Below the pieces are notes generated by a model that saw only the letters and a program-made list of their open reading frames with translations, was not told where the DNA came from and ran no database searches. A stretch of DNA of 64,000 nt, from NCBI GenBank assembly GCA_022482735.1, contig JAKVOO010000001.1, positions 964,837-1,028,836 on the forward strand, written 5' to 3'. The translations under genes were made by a program, and so were the position numbers. This stretch comes from Bacilli bacterium. GTDB lineage: Bacteria; Bacillota_I; Bacilli_A; RFN20; CAG-826. Of this stretch, positions 9,325-18,837 are shown piece after piece (position 1 is the first letter of the stretch; every line of letters starts with the position of its first letter).

Positions 9325-9419
9325 TTAATTAAAATAGGCCCAATTTCTGGGGTGTACTATAAATTTTCTCCGTTCACCTGACCTTTGTCATGTATCGAAG
9401 ATTGCTCATAAAGTATATT

Positions 9420-10535
9420 TTATTTCTTTGTTTTTTTCAATTTCTGAGTGAGCAAAATTTCTGTGTAATTCAATGTTTTCTGGAACATTTCGCAATATAA
9501 TTGAATGTGGTCTGATATTATTCTCATATTAATAAATAGTAAAATTAATTTAATAACATCGTTTTTGCCGATATCCATTTTTTTAGAATAATAATCTCCA
9601 TGCACAATTGCGTTTCTATCAACAAAGGAATTGGATTTACTATTCAGAATATCTCTATACATCGGATTTACCATGTCCCAGACTTGTGAATAATATTCTT
9701 GAGTTTTAAGGCTATCTAAAAGTTGTTGAATTCTTTCAGCCCTTTGCTCCCCTTTCCTAAATTTCTTATCTAGAGTGAAATAATTATCCATAGCAGAAGA
9801 GCAATTCTTGTGTTCGCTTTCAAGAAGAGCAAATATGGTTCTTGCTGCAGAGCAATATTGTTCACATTCCAAGCAATCAATGACACTATAAACATCAGTT
9901 ATTTTTCTCGACATAGAGGGAGATGGATTCTCTACCGTTAAAAATGCACAAAGAAGAGTCTTTAGTGATATAAAATCATTAAAACTAAATGATTCAATAG
10001 TATCATCGAGAGTTATATCATTAGATAATATTGGGGCATCTGGGGTTTCTAAAAAATATAGCAAAACACCATTATTTGCATATTCTTTTAGTTTTGCTTT
10101 ATATTCGGGTGAAAACAATTTTTCTCTAGATTCATTAAGAGCAGAATCCAACTTAATCATTGCCGTAAAAAATTCAAACAAAACTTTTCCATATTCTTCT
10201 TCAAGCTTGCTAATTTCATCTTGTTTACCGCTTTGTGACAATTTTTCCTTCATGGCATTTATCCTAGGATCATCAGCTGCCCACAAAGCATTAATTTGCA
10301 TTAATCTTTCATGTTCGGGTAATTCATTAGAATCAAAAATAGACTTGTCAAATCCATCGACGGAAATCGAATAATAAAGTTCTAATAACTTATCTTCAAT
10401 TTCATACCTTTTGCTCATTAAAGCCTTAGTTTCTTTTGATAACTTAGTTTGATTATCAATAGCAGATTCGATCTCTGGAGTTTTTCTTATTTCCATGGCT
10501 TTTAAATAGTAATCGAAATATTTTTTGCCGTCCAT
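9420..10535 (-). CDS. Unknown protein with HEPN-like C-terminal region
   Basis: About 371 residues if started at ATG 10535 (MDGKKYFDYYL). A longer frame to 10649 adds a Cys/Phe-rich segment that looks like translated non-coding sequence. The protein is acidic and alpha-helical with a likely coiled-coil at 30-130. Around residues 225-250, CLECEQYCSAARTIFALLES resembles the first helices of HEPN domains, and near residue 308 the motif VDRNAIVHGDYY gives R-x4-H, the HEPN catalytic/structural signature, followed by a hydrophobic helix. I do not recognise the full-length family. Position beside a defence island suggests, but does not show, an RNA-cleaving defence role. It appears monocistronic. 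Confidence 0.6.
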   Translation of the reverse strand: MDGKKYFDYYLKAMEIRKTPEIESAIDNQTKLSKETKALMSKRYEIEDKLLELYYSISVDGFDKSIFDSNELPEHERLMQINALWAADDPRINAMKEKLSQSGKQDEISKLEEEYGKVLFEFFTAMIKLDSALNESREKLFSPEYKAKLKEYANNGVLLYFLETPDAPILSNDITLDDTIESFSFNDFISLKTLLCAFLTVENPSPSMSRKITDVYSVIDCLECEQYCSAARTIFALLESEHKNCSSAMDNYFTLDKKFRKGEQRAERIQQLLDSLKTQEYYSQVWDMVNPMYRDILNSKSNSFVDRNAIVHGDYYSKKMDIGKNDVIKLILLFINMRIISDHIQLYCEMFQKTLNYTEILLTQKLKKTKK

Positions 10536-10753
10536 TTTTAGTACCCTTTTACTGCAATATTTTATCACGAATAAGCAAAGAAAGTAAACGAAGTATTTCC
10601 TATGGCACATGTTCCCTAACACAGGGTATGCAATAGAGAGTACAGCCAATAGATTTGACCATTTTTAGTGATTTTTAATAAAATTACAGCTTTGTAATTG
10701 ATTTGATTTATTCGCAAAAAGTTCTATAAAATCGAACTATTTCCGCATTTTTA

Positions 10754-12130
10754 TTATTTTTTCAAAATCAAACTAGTCACTGTTTCCACATGAAATGTTT
10801 GAGGAAACATATCCACTGGAGTAATTGATTCTATTTTATAACTTTTTATTAAAGTAGCAATATCGCGCGCTAAAGTTGCTGGATCACAACTCACATATAT
10901 TATTTTATTTGGTTTCGCGGCTAAAACACTCGCAAGAAATCTTTCATCTGCCCCTTTACGTGGAGGGTCCATAAAAAGCACATCGAGTTTTTTGCCACTT
11001 TTAACAAAATCGACCATAAACTCACCGGCATCATCAACATAAAAAGTGGCATTATTGATATCATTGCGGCGAGCATTATTCTTTGCATCAATAATTGCTT
11101 CTTTTACAATTTCGACTCCAATGACTTCTTTAGCTTTTTTAGCCACGATTAAAGAGATTGTTCCAATGCCACAGTAGGCATCTAGAACCACTTCATCTCC
11201 AGTTAACTGAGCCTTTTCAATTGCTATTGAATATAACTTTTCCGTTTGAAGAGGATTTACTTGATAAAACGATTTAGCGGAAATCCGATAACGAACACCT
11301 AAAATATCGTCCTTAATAAAGCCTGGGCCAAAAAGAACATTATCTTGATTGCCTAAAATAACATTTGTATCGCGCTTATTAACATTTTGAACAATGGTGG
11401 TAATCTCTGGATGAGCCTTTTTCAACGCTTTAACAAAATTACCTCGGCTTGGAAAACTATCCGCATTGGTAATAATTACTACCATCACTTCGGGGTAATG
11501 AAAAGAAGTGCGAATAAGAACATGACGAATGATTCCTTCCCGAGTGTCTTCGTTATAAGGGAGAATTTTCATTGAGGTCATTAGGCCCTTAATTGTCGTT
11601 AATATTCCCGAAGCTTTTTTGTCCTCGATTACGCACTTATCAATAGCGATAATATCGTGACTCTTAGCCCGATAAAAGCCACTGATAAGTCTTCCCTTGC
11701 GGTCTAAGCCTAACGGCATTTGGGTTTTGTTACGATAAAAGTAAGGTTCATCCATTCCCACGCAATCGTCAACTGGAAATTTAATATGCGCAATATTATG
11801 AAACGCGTTGATTACCTTTTCCTTTTTAAATTCCAATTGCTTTTGATAATTTAAGTTTTGAAACGAACAGCCCCCACAGGCGGTTGCCACTGGACAAAGC
11901 GGAGTAATTCGATCTTGAGAAAGCAGAGTGATTTTTCGTATCTTCGCATAGTTGGCTTTCATTGAAACGAAAGTGACTTCAACATCGGCTTCCTCACCTT
12001 TAATCAAGCCATTAACAAAAAAGCTTAGGCCTTCCTTAGTGTCAAGAATGCCTAAGCCATCATAAGTATAGCCGTGACATACCCCATGAAATAAAGAACC
12101 AACTCGAATATTACTCATCTTTTCTTTCAT
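10754..12130 (-). CDS. rlmD: 23S rRNA uracil-5-methyltransferase (RlmD/RlmCD type)
   Basis: 458 residues. An N-terminal TRAM-like domain is followed by the iron-sulfur Cys pattern CPVATACGGC near residue 80-90, the SAM-binding segment LDAYCGIGTISLIVAKKA, FMDPPRKGADE and the catalytic-Cys motif YVSCDPATLARD near the C-terminus, all standard for TrmA/RumA-type enzymes. In Bacillota a single RlmCD methylates U747 and U1939 of 23S rRNA; which sites apply here is not shown. The ATG at 12118 is an alternative start, neither having a strong Shine-Dalgarno. It lies 20 bases after metG and probably shares its transcript. Confidence 0.92.
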   Translation of the reverse strand: MKEKMSNIRVGSLFHGVCHGYTYDGLGILDTKEGLSFFVNGLIKGEEADVEVTFVSMKANYAKIRKITLLSQDRITPLCPVATACGGCSFQNLNYQKQLEFKKEKVINAFHNIAHIKFPVDDCVGMDEPYFYRNKTQMPLGLDRKGRLISGFYRAKSHDIIAIDKCVIEDKKASGILTTIKGLMTSMKILPYNEDTREGIIRHVLIRTSFHYPEVMVVIITNADSFPSRGNFVKALKKAHPEITTIVQNVNKRDTNVILGNQDNVLFGPGFIKDDILGVRYRISAKSFYQVNPLQTEKLYSIAIEKAQLTGDEVVLDAYCGIGTISLIVAKKAKEVIGVEIVKEAIIDAKNNARRNDINNATFYVDDAGEFMVDFVKSGKKLDVLFMDPPRKGADERFLASVLAAKPNKIIYVSCDPATLARDIATLIKSYKIESITPVDMFPQTFHVETVTSLILKK

Positions 12131-12149
12131 TGGATACGCCCCGCTTTAC

Positions 12150-13740
12150 TTATTTTTTATTTGTCATTAAATCTTTGATAAAATTAACTTCTACTTCCAC
12201 ATCAAGACGCGGAAACAAAGGATCGATTTTTTTCACTTCTTCACCACCTAAAACTCCAAAGGTGCGAACATGTTCATATTTACGTTTTTCTTCACTCACA
12301 CCTAAAGCATCAAAGAGCTTCTTCGGAGCATGCGTTAAGACTGGCTGTAGGAGAATGCCTGCCTCATAAAGAACATTAGCTAAGTGATTCATCACGCTTG
12401 CTAGTTGTTTGTCTTCGCCATTTTTCTTTAGATTCCAAGGCTCAGTATTATCAATGTATTTATTTGCCGCGCTAATGAGTTTAAAGACACTGACAAAAGC
12501 ATCGGTGATTTTTAAATCAGCTAAAAGTGTTTCATAGTCTTTAACCGTAAATTCAGCTAATTCACGTAAGTCTTTATCAAAAGGAGTTACGTCACCCTTA
12601 TATTCTGGAACAACTCCATCAAAATACTTGATAATCATCGCAATTGTCCGATTGAGAAGATTACCAAAATCATTAGCTAAATCAACATTAATCCGTTCGA
12701 CAAATTGCTCGGGCGTAAATTGACCATCACTGCCGAAAGTTGTCTCGCGAACAAGGTAATACCGAAGGGCGTCCACCCCATATCGTTCTAACAATGGATA
12801 TGGATCTACCACATTACCTTTGGACTTGCTCATCTTGCCATCTTTCATCATCAATAGGCCATGGACAAATTCACGGTCGGGAAGTCTTAATCCTTCACTC
12901 ATTAAAAACATCGGCCAATAGATTGTATGAAACCGAGTAATATCAGCTCCGATCACATGAATAATCTCCGTATTTTCATCGGTCCAAAACTTTTTAAAAA
13001 GGCCATCATTATCGCTGTCATATCCCAGTGCCGTGATGTAGTTAGTCAAAGCATCAAGCCAAACATAGACAACGTGGTCTGGATTTTCTAAAACGGGGAT
13101 ACCCCACTTAAAGGATGTTCGCGAAACGCTTAAATCTTCAAGTCCGGGTTTAATGAAAGTATTAATCATTTCATTTTTCCGACTTTCAGGGGTAATAAAC
13201 TTAGGATTCTCATCATAGAATTTTAATAGGCGGTCAAGATACTTGCCCGTCCGAAAAAAGTATGCCGGCTCACTATCGCGCGCTACTGGGCGACCACAGT
13301 CCTGGGCAAAGATGATTCGGACCTACCTGCGTATCCGTCCAAAAAGCTTCACAATGAGTGCAGTACCAACCTTCATATTTACTTAGATAGATGTCATCGC
13401 GGGCTATCATCCGCGAAAAAATTCTTTGCACTACTTCATAATGTCGTTTCTCCGTGGTTCGAATAAAATCATCATTAGTAATTTCAAGAGCCGACCATAA
13501 TTTATGGAAACCAACCACGATACCATCGACAAATTCCTGAGGGGTTTTACCCGCTATTTGGGCATTCTTTTCAATTTTTTGCCCGTGTTCATCAGCCCCT
13601 GTCAAAAAGTAGGTTTCATAGCCTTGCATTCTGCGAAAGCGAGCATAAACATCGCAAAGGGTCGTGCAGTAAGCGTGACCGATATGAAGTTTAGCACTCG
13701 GGTAGTAAATCGGGGTTGTAATGTAGAATTTGTTTTTCAT
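12150..13740 (-). CDS. metG: Methionyl-tRNA synthetase, broken by one-base insertion
   Basis: It charges tRNA-Met. The N-terminal frame contains [15 protein letters not shown] (HIGH motif), [10 protein letters not shown] and the first zinc pair (YCTHC). The C-terminal frame contains [20 protein letters not shown] and [15 protein letters not shown] (KMSKS) plus the anticodon-binding helical domain. The frame breaks in the second zinc pair. The plus strand has CC at 13301-13302 where one C restores [19 protein letters not shown] and a 529-residue protein. Since MetG is essential and no second copy is visible, a sequencing error is most likely. It starts at 13740 with AAAGGAG. A hairpin terminator separates it from rpmE upstream. 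Confidence 0.93.
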
Positions 13741-13763
13741 GATTCAATCTCCTTTAAAGAATA

Positions 13764-13798
13764 GAAAAAACCGCCATCAAATCGATGGCGGCGTTCCG
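13764..13798 (-). terminator. Intrinsic terminator after rpmE
   Basis: On the minus strand, CGCCATC-loop-GATGGCG is followed by six T. It ends the rpmE message and sits just before the metG ribosome binding site. Confidence 0.85.
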
Positions 13799-13799
13799 T

Positions 13800-14006
13800 T
13801 TACTTTTTTAATCCGTATTTCTTGTTGAAACGATCAACACGGCCATCAGCTTGGGTAAAGCGTTGTTTACCGGTGTAGAACGGATGGCAATTCGAGCATG
13901 TATCAACCTTGATTTCTTTGAGGGTTGAACCGGTTTCGAAGGTGCTACCACAAGTAACGCATGTTACTGTGCACCGATGATATTCGGGGTGAATTCCTTT
14001 TTTCAT
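13800..14006 (-). CDS. rpmE: Ribosomal protein L31 (zinc-binding type)
   Basis: 68 residues of the large ribosomal subunit. [16 protein letters not shown] is typical, and the zinc ligands are visible as CVTC and CSNC with [12 protein letters not shown] following. This is the C+ (zinc-containing) form. The start at 14006 has AAGGAG upstream. The 60 bases upstream carry two copies of TTGAGCC nine bases apart, which may form a leader structure but were not resolved. It stands as a short transcript closed by a terminator. Confidence 0.97.
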   Translation of the reverse strand: MKKGIHPEYHRCTVTCVTCGSTFETGSTLKEIKVDTCSNCHPFYTGKQRFTQADGRVDRFNKKYGLKK

Positions 14007-14192
14007 AAGACTATCTCCTTCCGCCTTGAGCCTCTTTTGAGCCCAAAGAAAGTATCGCTAGAAAATATTACCATTAACAAAGTTAATACGCAACCATTTT
14101 AATGCTGTTTTCGTTTTATTTTGGCTACCATTTTAATAATTTTCCCAAGTGGCGTGAAAGTCCCAACCAGGGGCCATAGAATTGAAGAATAA

Positions 14193-14753
14193 CTATGCTC
14201 GATAGTTAGTGATGAAATCTCTTAGACCGGAATTTATTAATAACAGCCATTTATCGGCAAACTCCAAAGCGCTAAATCTATATCGTCCCCCTACCCATTC
14301 GTTAACCAAATAGGCAAAGGCGGATGAAAAATAGTCGCTTATATAGCATTGATCATTATATAGTACTCTTTTCCCCGCAAGATAAGCTTTGGACAGAATG
14401 TCAATTTGCTTCTCAATGAGAATATCAAACAAATGCTTTAGTTTTTGCTGCTGCGCAAGCGGAAACACATTGGCATAAAACTCCTTATTCTTATTCAAAT
14501 AAACGGCTAAAGAATGCATTCTCTTTTGATAATTATCTTTATCCATTTGATAAATGATTTCTTCCATTATTTCCTGCTGAAAAATAGTTGCCACCAAATC
14601 CTGCTTGCTAGGGAAAATTTTATAAAAAGCATATTTTGAAAGTTTAACCTCATTTAGAATGCTCTCAAGGGTAACTTCCCGATATTTTTTGGTTTTTAGC
14701 AATTTCTTATATGCTTCAATTATATTGGCCTTATTATCTTCTAAAGACAGCAT
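14193..14753 (-). CDS. TetR/AcrR-family transcriptional regulator
   Basis: About 186 residues. The helix-turn-helix is visible at about residues 20-50 (REVTLESILNEVKLSKYAFY KIFPSKQDLVATIF), a classic TetR pattern with the YxxFPSKxxL turn. The C-terminal half, a ligand domain, is not recognisable. An apparent longer frame to 14870 runs back into the DUF1295 gene; ATG 14753 follows that gene's stop by four bases with AAGG upstream. It is the last gene of the run from 17337. It may regulate that run, which is inference. Confidence 0.85.
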   Translation of the reverse strand: MLSLEDNKANIIEAYKKLLKTKKYREVTLESILNEVKLSKYAFYKIFPSKQDLVATIFQQEIMEEIIYQMDKDNYQKRMHSLAVYLNKNKEFYANVFPLAQQQKLKHLFDILIEKQIDILSKAYLAGKRVLYNDQCYISDYFSSAFAYLVNEWVGGRYRFSALEFADKWLLLINSGLRDFITNYRA

Positions 14754-14757
14754 ATTA

Positions 14758-15627
14758 TCAGCCTTTTCTTGGTATCGGCAACAGCATGCGGGTTTGTTTT
14801 TTATATGTGGCAAAATCGTTTTTATAAGTTGCCATATGATTTTCCGCCATTGGGACAGAGATAAAAACAAACATAAGGTTATTTGCTATCGCTCCCACTC
14901 CAGTCCAATAAAGGGAAGGAGCCAAGGCAACCGCGATAAAAAATAATCCCCACCAAAACAAAATTTCACCTAAATAGTTAGGGTGGCGAGAATGCTTCCA
15001 TAGACCAACATTGATAATTTCACCCTTACTTTGCCGAATCTTTTGAAAGTGGTGCATAGCGATGTCGCTATGAATTTCTAAGTAGATACCGAAGATGGAA
15101 ACAAAGGCGCCAATAAGTGCCAACGGATTAAACGCCAAATTGTTAGTAATTAAATAAATAAACGGAAGCATCGCCAAATAGACAATTAAAGTTGGTGTTA
15201 AGTGAATCCCTAAAAAATTAACGGCAAAATAAAGTTTGCCACTTTTCTTTTTCAGTTCGTCATATCGCCAATCCTGATGGGTAAGGTTTTTAAACGTTAT
15301 TATCCAGTTGATTGTTAGTCGCAGTCCCCAAATCCAAATAATAGCTAAGGTGAGGAGTGAGCCCAGTGAAAAATTCTTATTCAATATGACCAAAAATAAC
15401 GATACGAACATCGGTTCAACACTCCAATAGGGATCATAAACCGTCGCGTTTTGAAAAATAGTTCCTACTAGATAAACAAAAAATGTTGCGATTACATCCA
15501 CTAGAAGAATAGAAAGCCATATGGGATTAGATTGAATAAAAAGAAAATATAAGCTCGCTTGAAGCCCAAAGGAAAGCAAATAGGTTAAACCGATAATTAA
15601 TAGGCCGATCTTTTTCGAACTTTTCAT
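14758..15627 (-). CDS. DUF1295-family membrane protein (steroid 5-alpha-reductase-like fold)
   Basis: 289 residues with about seven hydrophobic segments from residue 8 onward. The C-terminal motif LWKHSRHPNYLGEILFWWGL is the NADPH/SAM-binding signature of DUF1295 and isoprenylcysteine methyltransferase-like membrane enzymes. VYDPYWSVEPMF early on is also typical of DUF1295. Its ATG overlaps the stop of the upstream glycosyltransferase (ATGA), so the two are translationally coupled, hinting at a shared lipid substrate. The reaction is unknown; reduction of a lipid double bond is the usual family guess. Confidence 0.85.
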   Translation of the reverse strand: MKSSKKIGLLIIGLTYLLSFGLQASLYFLFIQSNPIWLSILLVDVIATFFVYLVGTIFQNATVYDPYWSVEPMFVSLFLVILNKNFSLGSLLTLAIIWIWGLRLTINWIITFKNLTHQDWRYDELKKKSGKLYFAVNFLGIHLTPTLIVYLAMLPFIYLITNNLAFNPLALIGAFVSIFGIYLEIHSDIAMHHFQKIRQSKGEIINVGLWKHSRHPNYLGEILFWWGLFFIAVALAPSLYWTGVGAIANNLMFVFISVPMAENHMATYKNDFATYKKQTRMLLPIPRKG

Positions 15628-16727
15628 TGCTTAGTTCTCCTATTTTGTCTTTGAATCGCTTTGGCTTTTTTTATTCTCGCTTTTCTCGTCTTTAAAATAT
15701 TGTCTTTATCGTTGATAACTTTGGTATAAAAATCAATCCAAATCTTTAACACATGCTCTGCTGTATAGTACGAGGCAATATTTTGTGAATATCCTTCAGC
15801 CTTTGCAAAGTAAGCGGGATCAGCGGCCAGCTTATTCAAAATAGAAGCAAAATCCTCATTGGTATTGCCTGAAAGGTAATCGCCAAAAAGAATATTCTTG
15901 TATAAATCTAAATCTCGCAAAAGCAAAGGGGTGTTGCTATTGACCGCTTCAAGAATTGCCATCGGGAAAAGTTCATTATAGGAGGGCATGAATAAAACAT
16001 CGGCTAAATTATATATTTCATTCATATCCTTTCTTGGAACAATACCAAGAAATTTTACGTTGGAGGGTGGATTGTCCATTATTGCCTTCAGCTCTTTATA
16101 CCCATCGGTGATACCTTTAAAGGAAAAACCACCCGCCCATACAAATTGCATTGTTGGATTCATTTTTGCCACTTCCACAAAATCTTTTACTCCCTTGCGT
16201 GTTTGCACTTGTCCAACGCCTAAAACAACAAAAGCTTTTTCCTTAATTGCATACTTTCTTCTAATATCATTTCTTTCATCATCGGATAAGCGCCGAAAGG
16301 TATTGTGATCGACAAAATTTGGAATATAAACAACGCGATCACTAGCTACACCTAGTTTAATCAGCGGTTCGATAAAAATGGGGTTAACTACCACTACATA
16401 ATCGGCATGGGTATAAAAACTGACCAAGTATCGTTTAAAAATGCCAAAGAAAAGTTTGGGCAATTTGATTGATCCATCAAGCGTATCTGGCAGCACGTGA
16501 CAGTACATAACTGTCGGGCTTTTAGCGTGGGCAAATGTATGATAAAACTCGGGATTTACGGTATGAACATGGATTAAATCCGCTTTCCCTTTTTTGTTTA
16601 TTCGCATTTCAAAAAGATCACTGGCACCTTTTTGCAATAGATTTACCTGTTCCACATAGGCACTGCCAACTCCTTGACCATCAACTGAATCAGCTCGACT
16701 TAAGACACTAATTACCTTCTTGCTCAT
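15624..16727 (-). CDS. GT4-family glycosyltransferase, probably lipid glucosyltransferase
   Basis: About 367 residues with two Rossmann domains. Visible are DSVDGQGVGSAYVEQVNLL at the start, LIHVHTVNPEFYH, donor-binding GVGQVQTRKGVKDFVEVAK, and the EX7E-like MPSYNELFPMAILEAV. The pattern is that of the GT4 diacylglycerol glucosyltransferases of Lactobacillales and Acholeplasma, hence glycolipid synthesis is likely but the acceptor is inferred. A lysine/arginine-rich tail (KTRKARIKKAKAIQRQNRR) would suit membrane-surface binding. Start at 16727 has AGGAG at a long spacing; 16748 is an alternative, overlapping the upstream gene more. Coupled to DUF1295 downstream. Confidence 0.85.
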   Translation of the reverse strand: MSKKVISVLSRADSVDGQGVGSAYVEQVNLLQKGASDLFEMRINKKGKADLIHVHTVNPEFYHTFAHAKSPTVMYCHVLPDTLDGSIKLPKLFFGIFKRYLVSFYTHADYVVVVNPIFIEPLIKLGVASDRVVYIPNFVDHNTFRRLSDDERNDIRRKYAIKEKAFVVLGVGQVQTRKGVKDFVEVAKMNPTMQFVWAGGFSFKGITDGYKELKAIMDNPPSNVKFLGIVPRKDMNEIYNLADVLFMPSYNELFPMAILEAVNSNTPLLLRDLDLYKNILFGDYLSGNTNEDFASILNKLAADPAYFAKAEGYSQNIASYYTAEHVLKIWIDFYTKVINDKDNILKTRKARIKKAKAIQRQNRRTKQ

Positions 16728-17337
16728 GTTGTTTATTACTCTCCTCATGATGATAGAATGCTCGATATTCTTCCGTCCAGTAGCGGCGCGGCAAATAGAT
16801 AGCTTCCTTAGAAACTGCGGGATGAATAAGTAGCAAATTAATTCCTAGTGAAAAATCATAAATATGTTGTTCTTTCACACTGACGTATTGTAAATATACT
16901 AACTGATTGTCGGTTAATTCTAAAGGGAGGGTTACAAAAGCCGGTTCACTAAGTTCACCTTTTACCATCGTTTGTAGACGGCGATTCTTGAGCCCTTTTT
17001 GTGATTCATCTTCGGCGAATTCTAAAAGACGTGATGCTACCTTTTCTAAAAGAAGTGGCTCCGATTCAAATTTTTTGGCGGGAGAAAACAAGCACCAACT
17101 TGGATATGGTCGTGATGATTTTCCCTCAGGAATATAGGTTTTATAAGTGTAACAATAGACTATTTCTCCCTCGCGAATCAGTTTTTCCCGTTGGTAATAA
17201 TCCCGAGTAAAAACACCGATAAGTCTTCCTTGTCGATTATCCTTATTCGCAATAAATTTTACTTCATCTAGAGTCAAACGAATTTGTTTTTCATGATAGT
17301 CCGAACGAAGTGACGACAAAAGTTCTTCCCAGTTCAT
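16708..17337 (-). CDS. Conserved-looking hypothetical protein
   Basis: 209 residues; I do not recognise the family. It is soluble, with no signal peptide or membrane segment, rich in charged and aromatic residues (GVFTRDYYQREKLI, CYTYKTYIPEGKSSRPYPSW, LPRRYWTEEYRAFYHHEE). Start chosen at ATG 17337 because GTGAGG lies just upstream; the frame extends ten codons further without support. Its end overlaps the glycosyltransferase start, and it is the first gene of a four-gene leftward run (this, glycosyltransferase, DUF1295, TetR), so it may act in the same lipid pathway. Confidence 0.75.
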   Translation of the reverse strand: MNWEELLSSLRSDYHEKQIRLTLDEVKFIANKDNRQGRLIGVFTRDYYQREKLIREGEIVYCYTYKTYIPEGKSSRPYPSWCLFSPAKKFESEPLLLEKVASRLLEFAEDESQKGLKNRRLQTMVKGELSEPAFVTLPLELTDNQLVYLQYVSVKEQHIYDFSLGINLLLIHPAVSKEAIYLPRRYWTEEYRAFYHHEESNKQHEQEGN

Positions 17338-17439
17338 ATTTACCTCACCGATATTATACTTTATCAACTTATTATTTTGTAATATAATTCAAATACTACG
17401 TAAATCGTAAAAAATGGATTAAATACGGGAGGAAAATTC
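17338..17439. promoter_or_regulatory. Divergent promoter region between 16708 gene and tldD
   Basis: On the plus strand TATAAT is at 17383-17388, 52 bases before tldD. On the minus strand TATAAT (plus 17353-17358) has TTACAA 18 bases upstream. Transcription in both directions from about 100 bases is therefore well supported. Confidence 0.65.
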
Positions 17440-18837
17440 ATGATTTCCAAATCATTAGCGCTCCAAGTATTGAATGCAGGTCTTGCAACCGGCGCCGATT
17501 TCGCGGAAATTTATCTTGAAGAGGTAAATAGCAGCGTACTTCGGGTGGAGAACGGTAAAACGCAGGGCACGAGCACCGATACAACATATGGCGCAGGGAT
17601 TCGTCTATTAAACGGATTCAAAAGTGTCTACGGCTCTACTAACGATCTTAGTAAGAAGGGCTTAGTTGATTTAGCATCAACTCTCGCCGCTTCTTTTAAT
17701 GAACAGCAAAAAGTATCCGTGAGTCAAATTAAGAAAGTTCGCAGTAAGACTCATCATCTGCCCAAAAGGTCAACCAAAGACGTAAGTCGAGAAGAAAAAA
17801 TTGCTTTGCTCAAAGAATGTTCAAATATCATGAGTGAGGTTGGAAAAGAAATCGTTCGAAGTATCACTTCTTTAGTTGAAGAACATAAAGAAGTTACTAT
17901 CTTTAATTCCGATGGAAAGGAACTATCCGATTCTCGGGAAAGAAATCGTTTTACCATGGCCGCCGTCGCCGGTAATGCTGACGGCATGGAGACTTCCTTC
18001 AGCGGGCCGGGCGCACAAGCCGGCTTCGAATATTTTACCGATGTAGTAAAAGTTAGAAAATTAGCCAAGGAAACGGCTGAAAAAGCGATTAAAACATTAA
18101 AAGCCGTCGATTGCCCCAGCGGTAAAATGCCGGTGGTTATTGGTAATGGTTTTGGTGGCGTAATTTTCCACGAATCCTGTGGCCATCCTTTAGAAGCCAC
18201 TTCGGTTTCGAAAGGATTTTCAATTTTTGCCGGTAAAAAGGGCGAGCAAATTGCTAACCCAGTAGTTACGGCTATTGACGATGGCACAATTGAAAATGGT
18301 TGGGGAAGTGGAAATATTGACGATGAGGGAACTCCTTGTCAAAAGAATGTCCTTATTAAGGACGGAATTCTTACCAGCTATATGGTCGACCCCTTCAACG
18401 GGCGGAGAATGGATGCCAAATCAACTGGCTCTTCCCGTAGAGAAAGCTATCGCTACGAGCCGACATCAAGAATGACAAACACCTATATCGATAGTGGTAA
18501 ATCAACCCCAGAAGAAATCATTGCTTCGGTCAAATTAGGCCTTTATGCCAAATCACTCGGCGGTGGTTCAGTGAATCCCGCAACTGGTGACTTTAACTTT
18601 GCGGCGGATGAAGCCTATATCATTCGTGATGGCAAGATTGCTGAGCAAGTTAAGGGAGCTACCTTAATTGGAAATGGCAGTGATATTCTCAAGCATATCG
18701 ATATGGTCGCTAATGATCTTGAAAGGGCTCAAGGAATGTGCGGATCAGTATCTGGGTCAATTCCTGTCGATGTTGGTCAACCAACAATCCGAGTTAATGA
18801 AATAACTGTCGGTGGTAATGGAGGAGAGTTAAAATGA
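17440..18837 (+). CDS. tldD: TldD metalloprotease subunit
   Basis: 465 residues. The zinc-site motif IFHESCGHPLEATS (HExxxH) near residue 246 is diagnostic of TldD, which forms a heterodimer with TldE that degrades or matures unfolded peptides. The C-terminal INEITVGGNGGELK is also typical. The start has GGGAGG upstream. It overlaps tldE by four bases (ATGA), as expected for a 1:1 complex. No precursor peptide gene was seen next to it. Confidence 0.95.
   Translation: MISKSLALQVLNAGLATGADFAEIYLEEVNSSVLRVENGKTQGTSTDTTYGAGIRLLNGFKSVYGSTNDLSKKGLVDLASTLAASFNEQQKVSVSQIKKVRSKTHHLPKRSTKDVSREEKIALLKECSNIMSEVGKEIVRSITSLVEEHKEVTIFNSDGKELSDSRERNRFTMAAVAGNADGMETSFSGPGAQAGFEYFTDVVKVRKLAKETAEKAIKTLKAVDCPSGKMPVVIGNGFGGVIFHESCGHPLEATSVSKGFSIFAGKKGEQIANPVVTAIDDGTIENGWGSGNIDDEGTPCQKNVLIKDGILTSYMVDPFNGRRMDAKSTGSSRRESYRYEPTSRMTNTYIDSGKSTPEEIIASVKLGLYAKSLGGGSVNPATGDFNFAADEAYIIRDGKIAEQVKGATLIGNGSDILKHIDMVANDLERAQGMCGSVSGSIPVDVGQPTIRVNEITVGGNGGELK

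Noticed and set aside
12150..13169. Separate C-terminal MetG gene
   Set aside because: One-base correction joins it to the N-terminal frame with canonical zinc-site sequence; the internal ATG lacks a ribosome site.
17754..18287. Leftward 177-codon frame inside tldD
   Set aside because: Antisense shadow of a clear tldD; low-complexity composition and no ribosome site.
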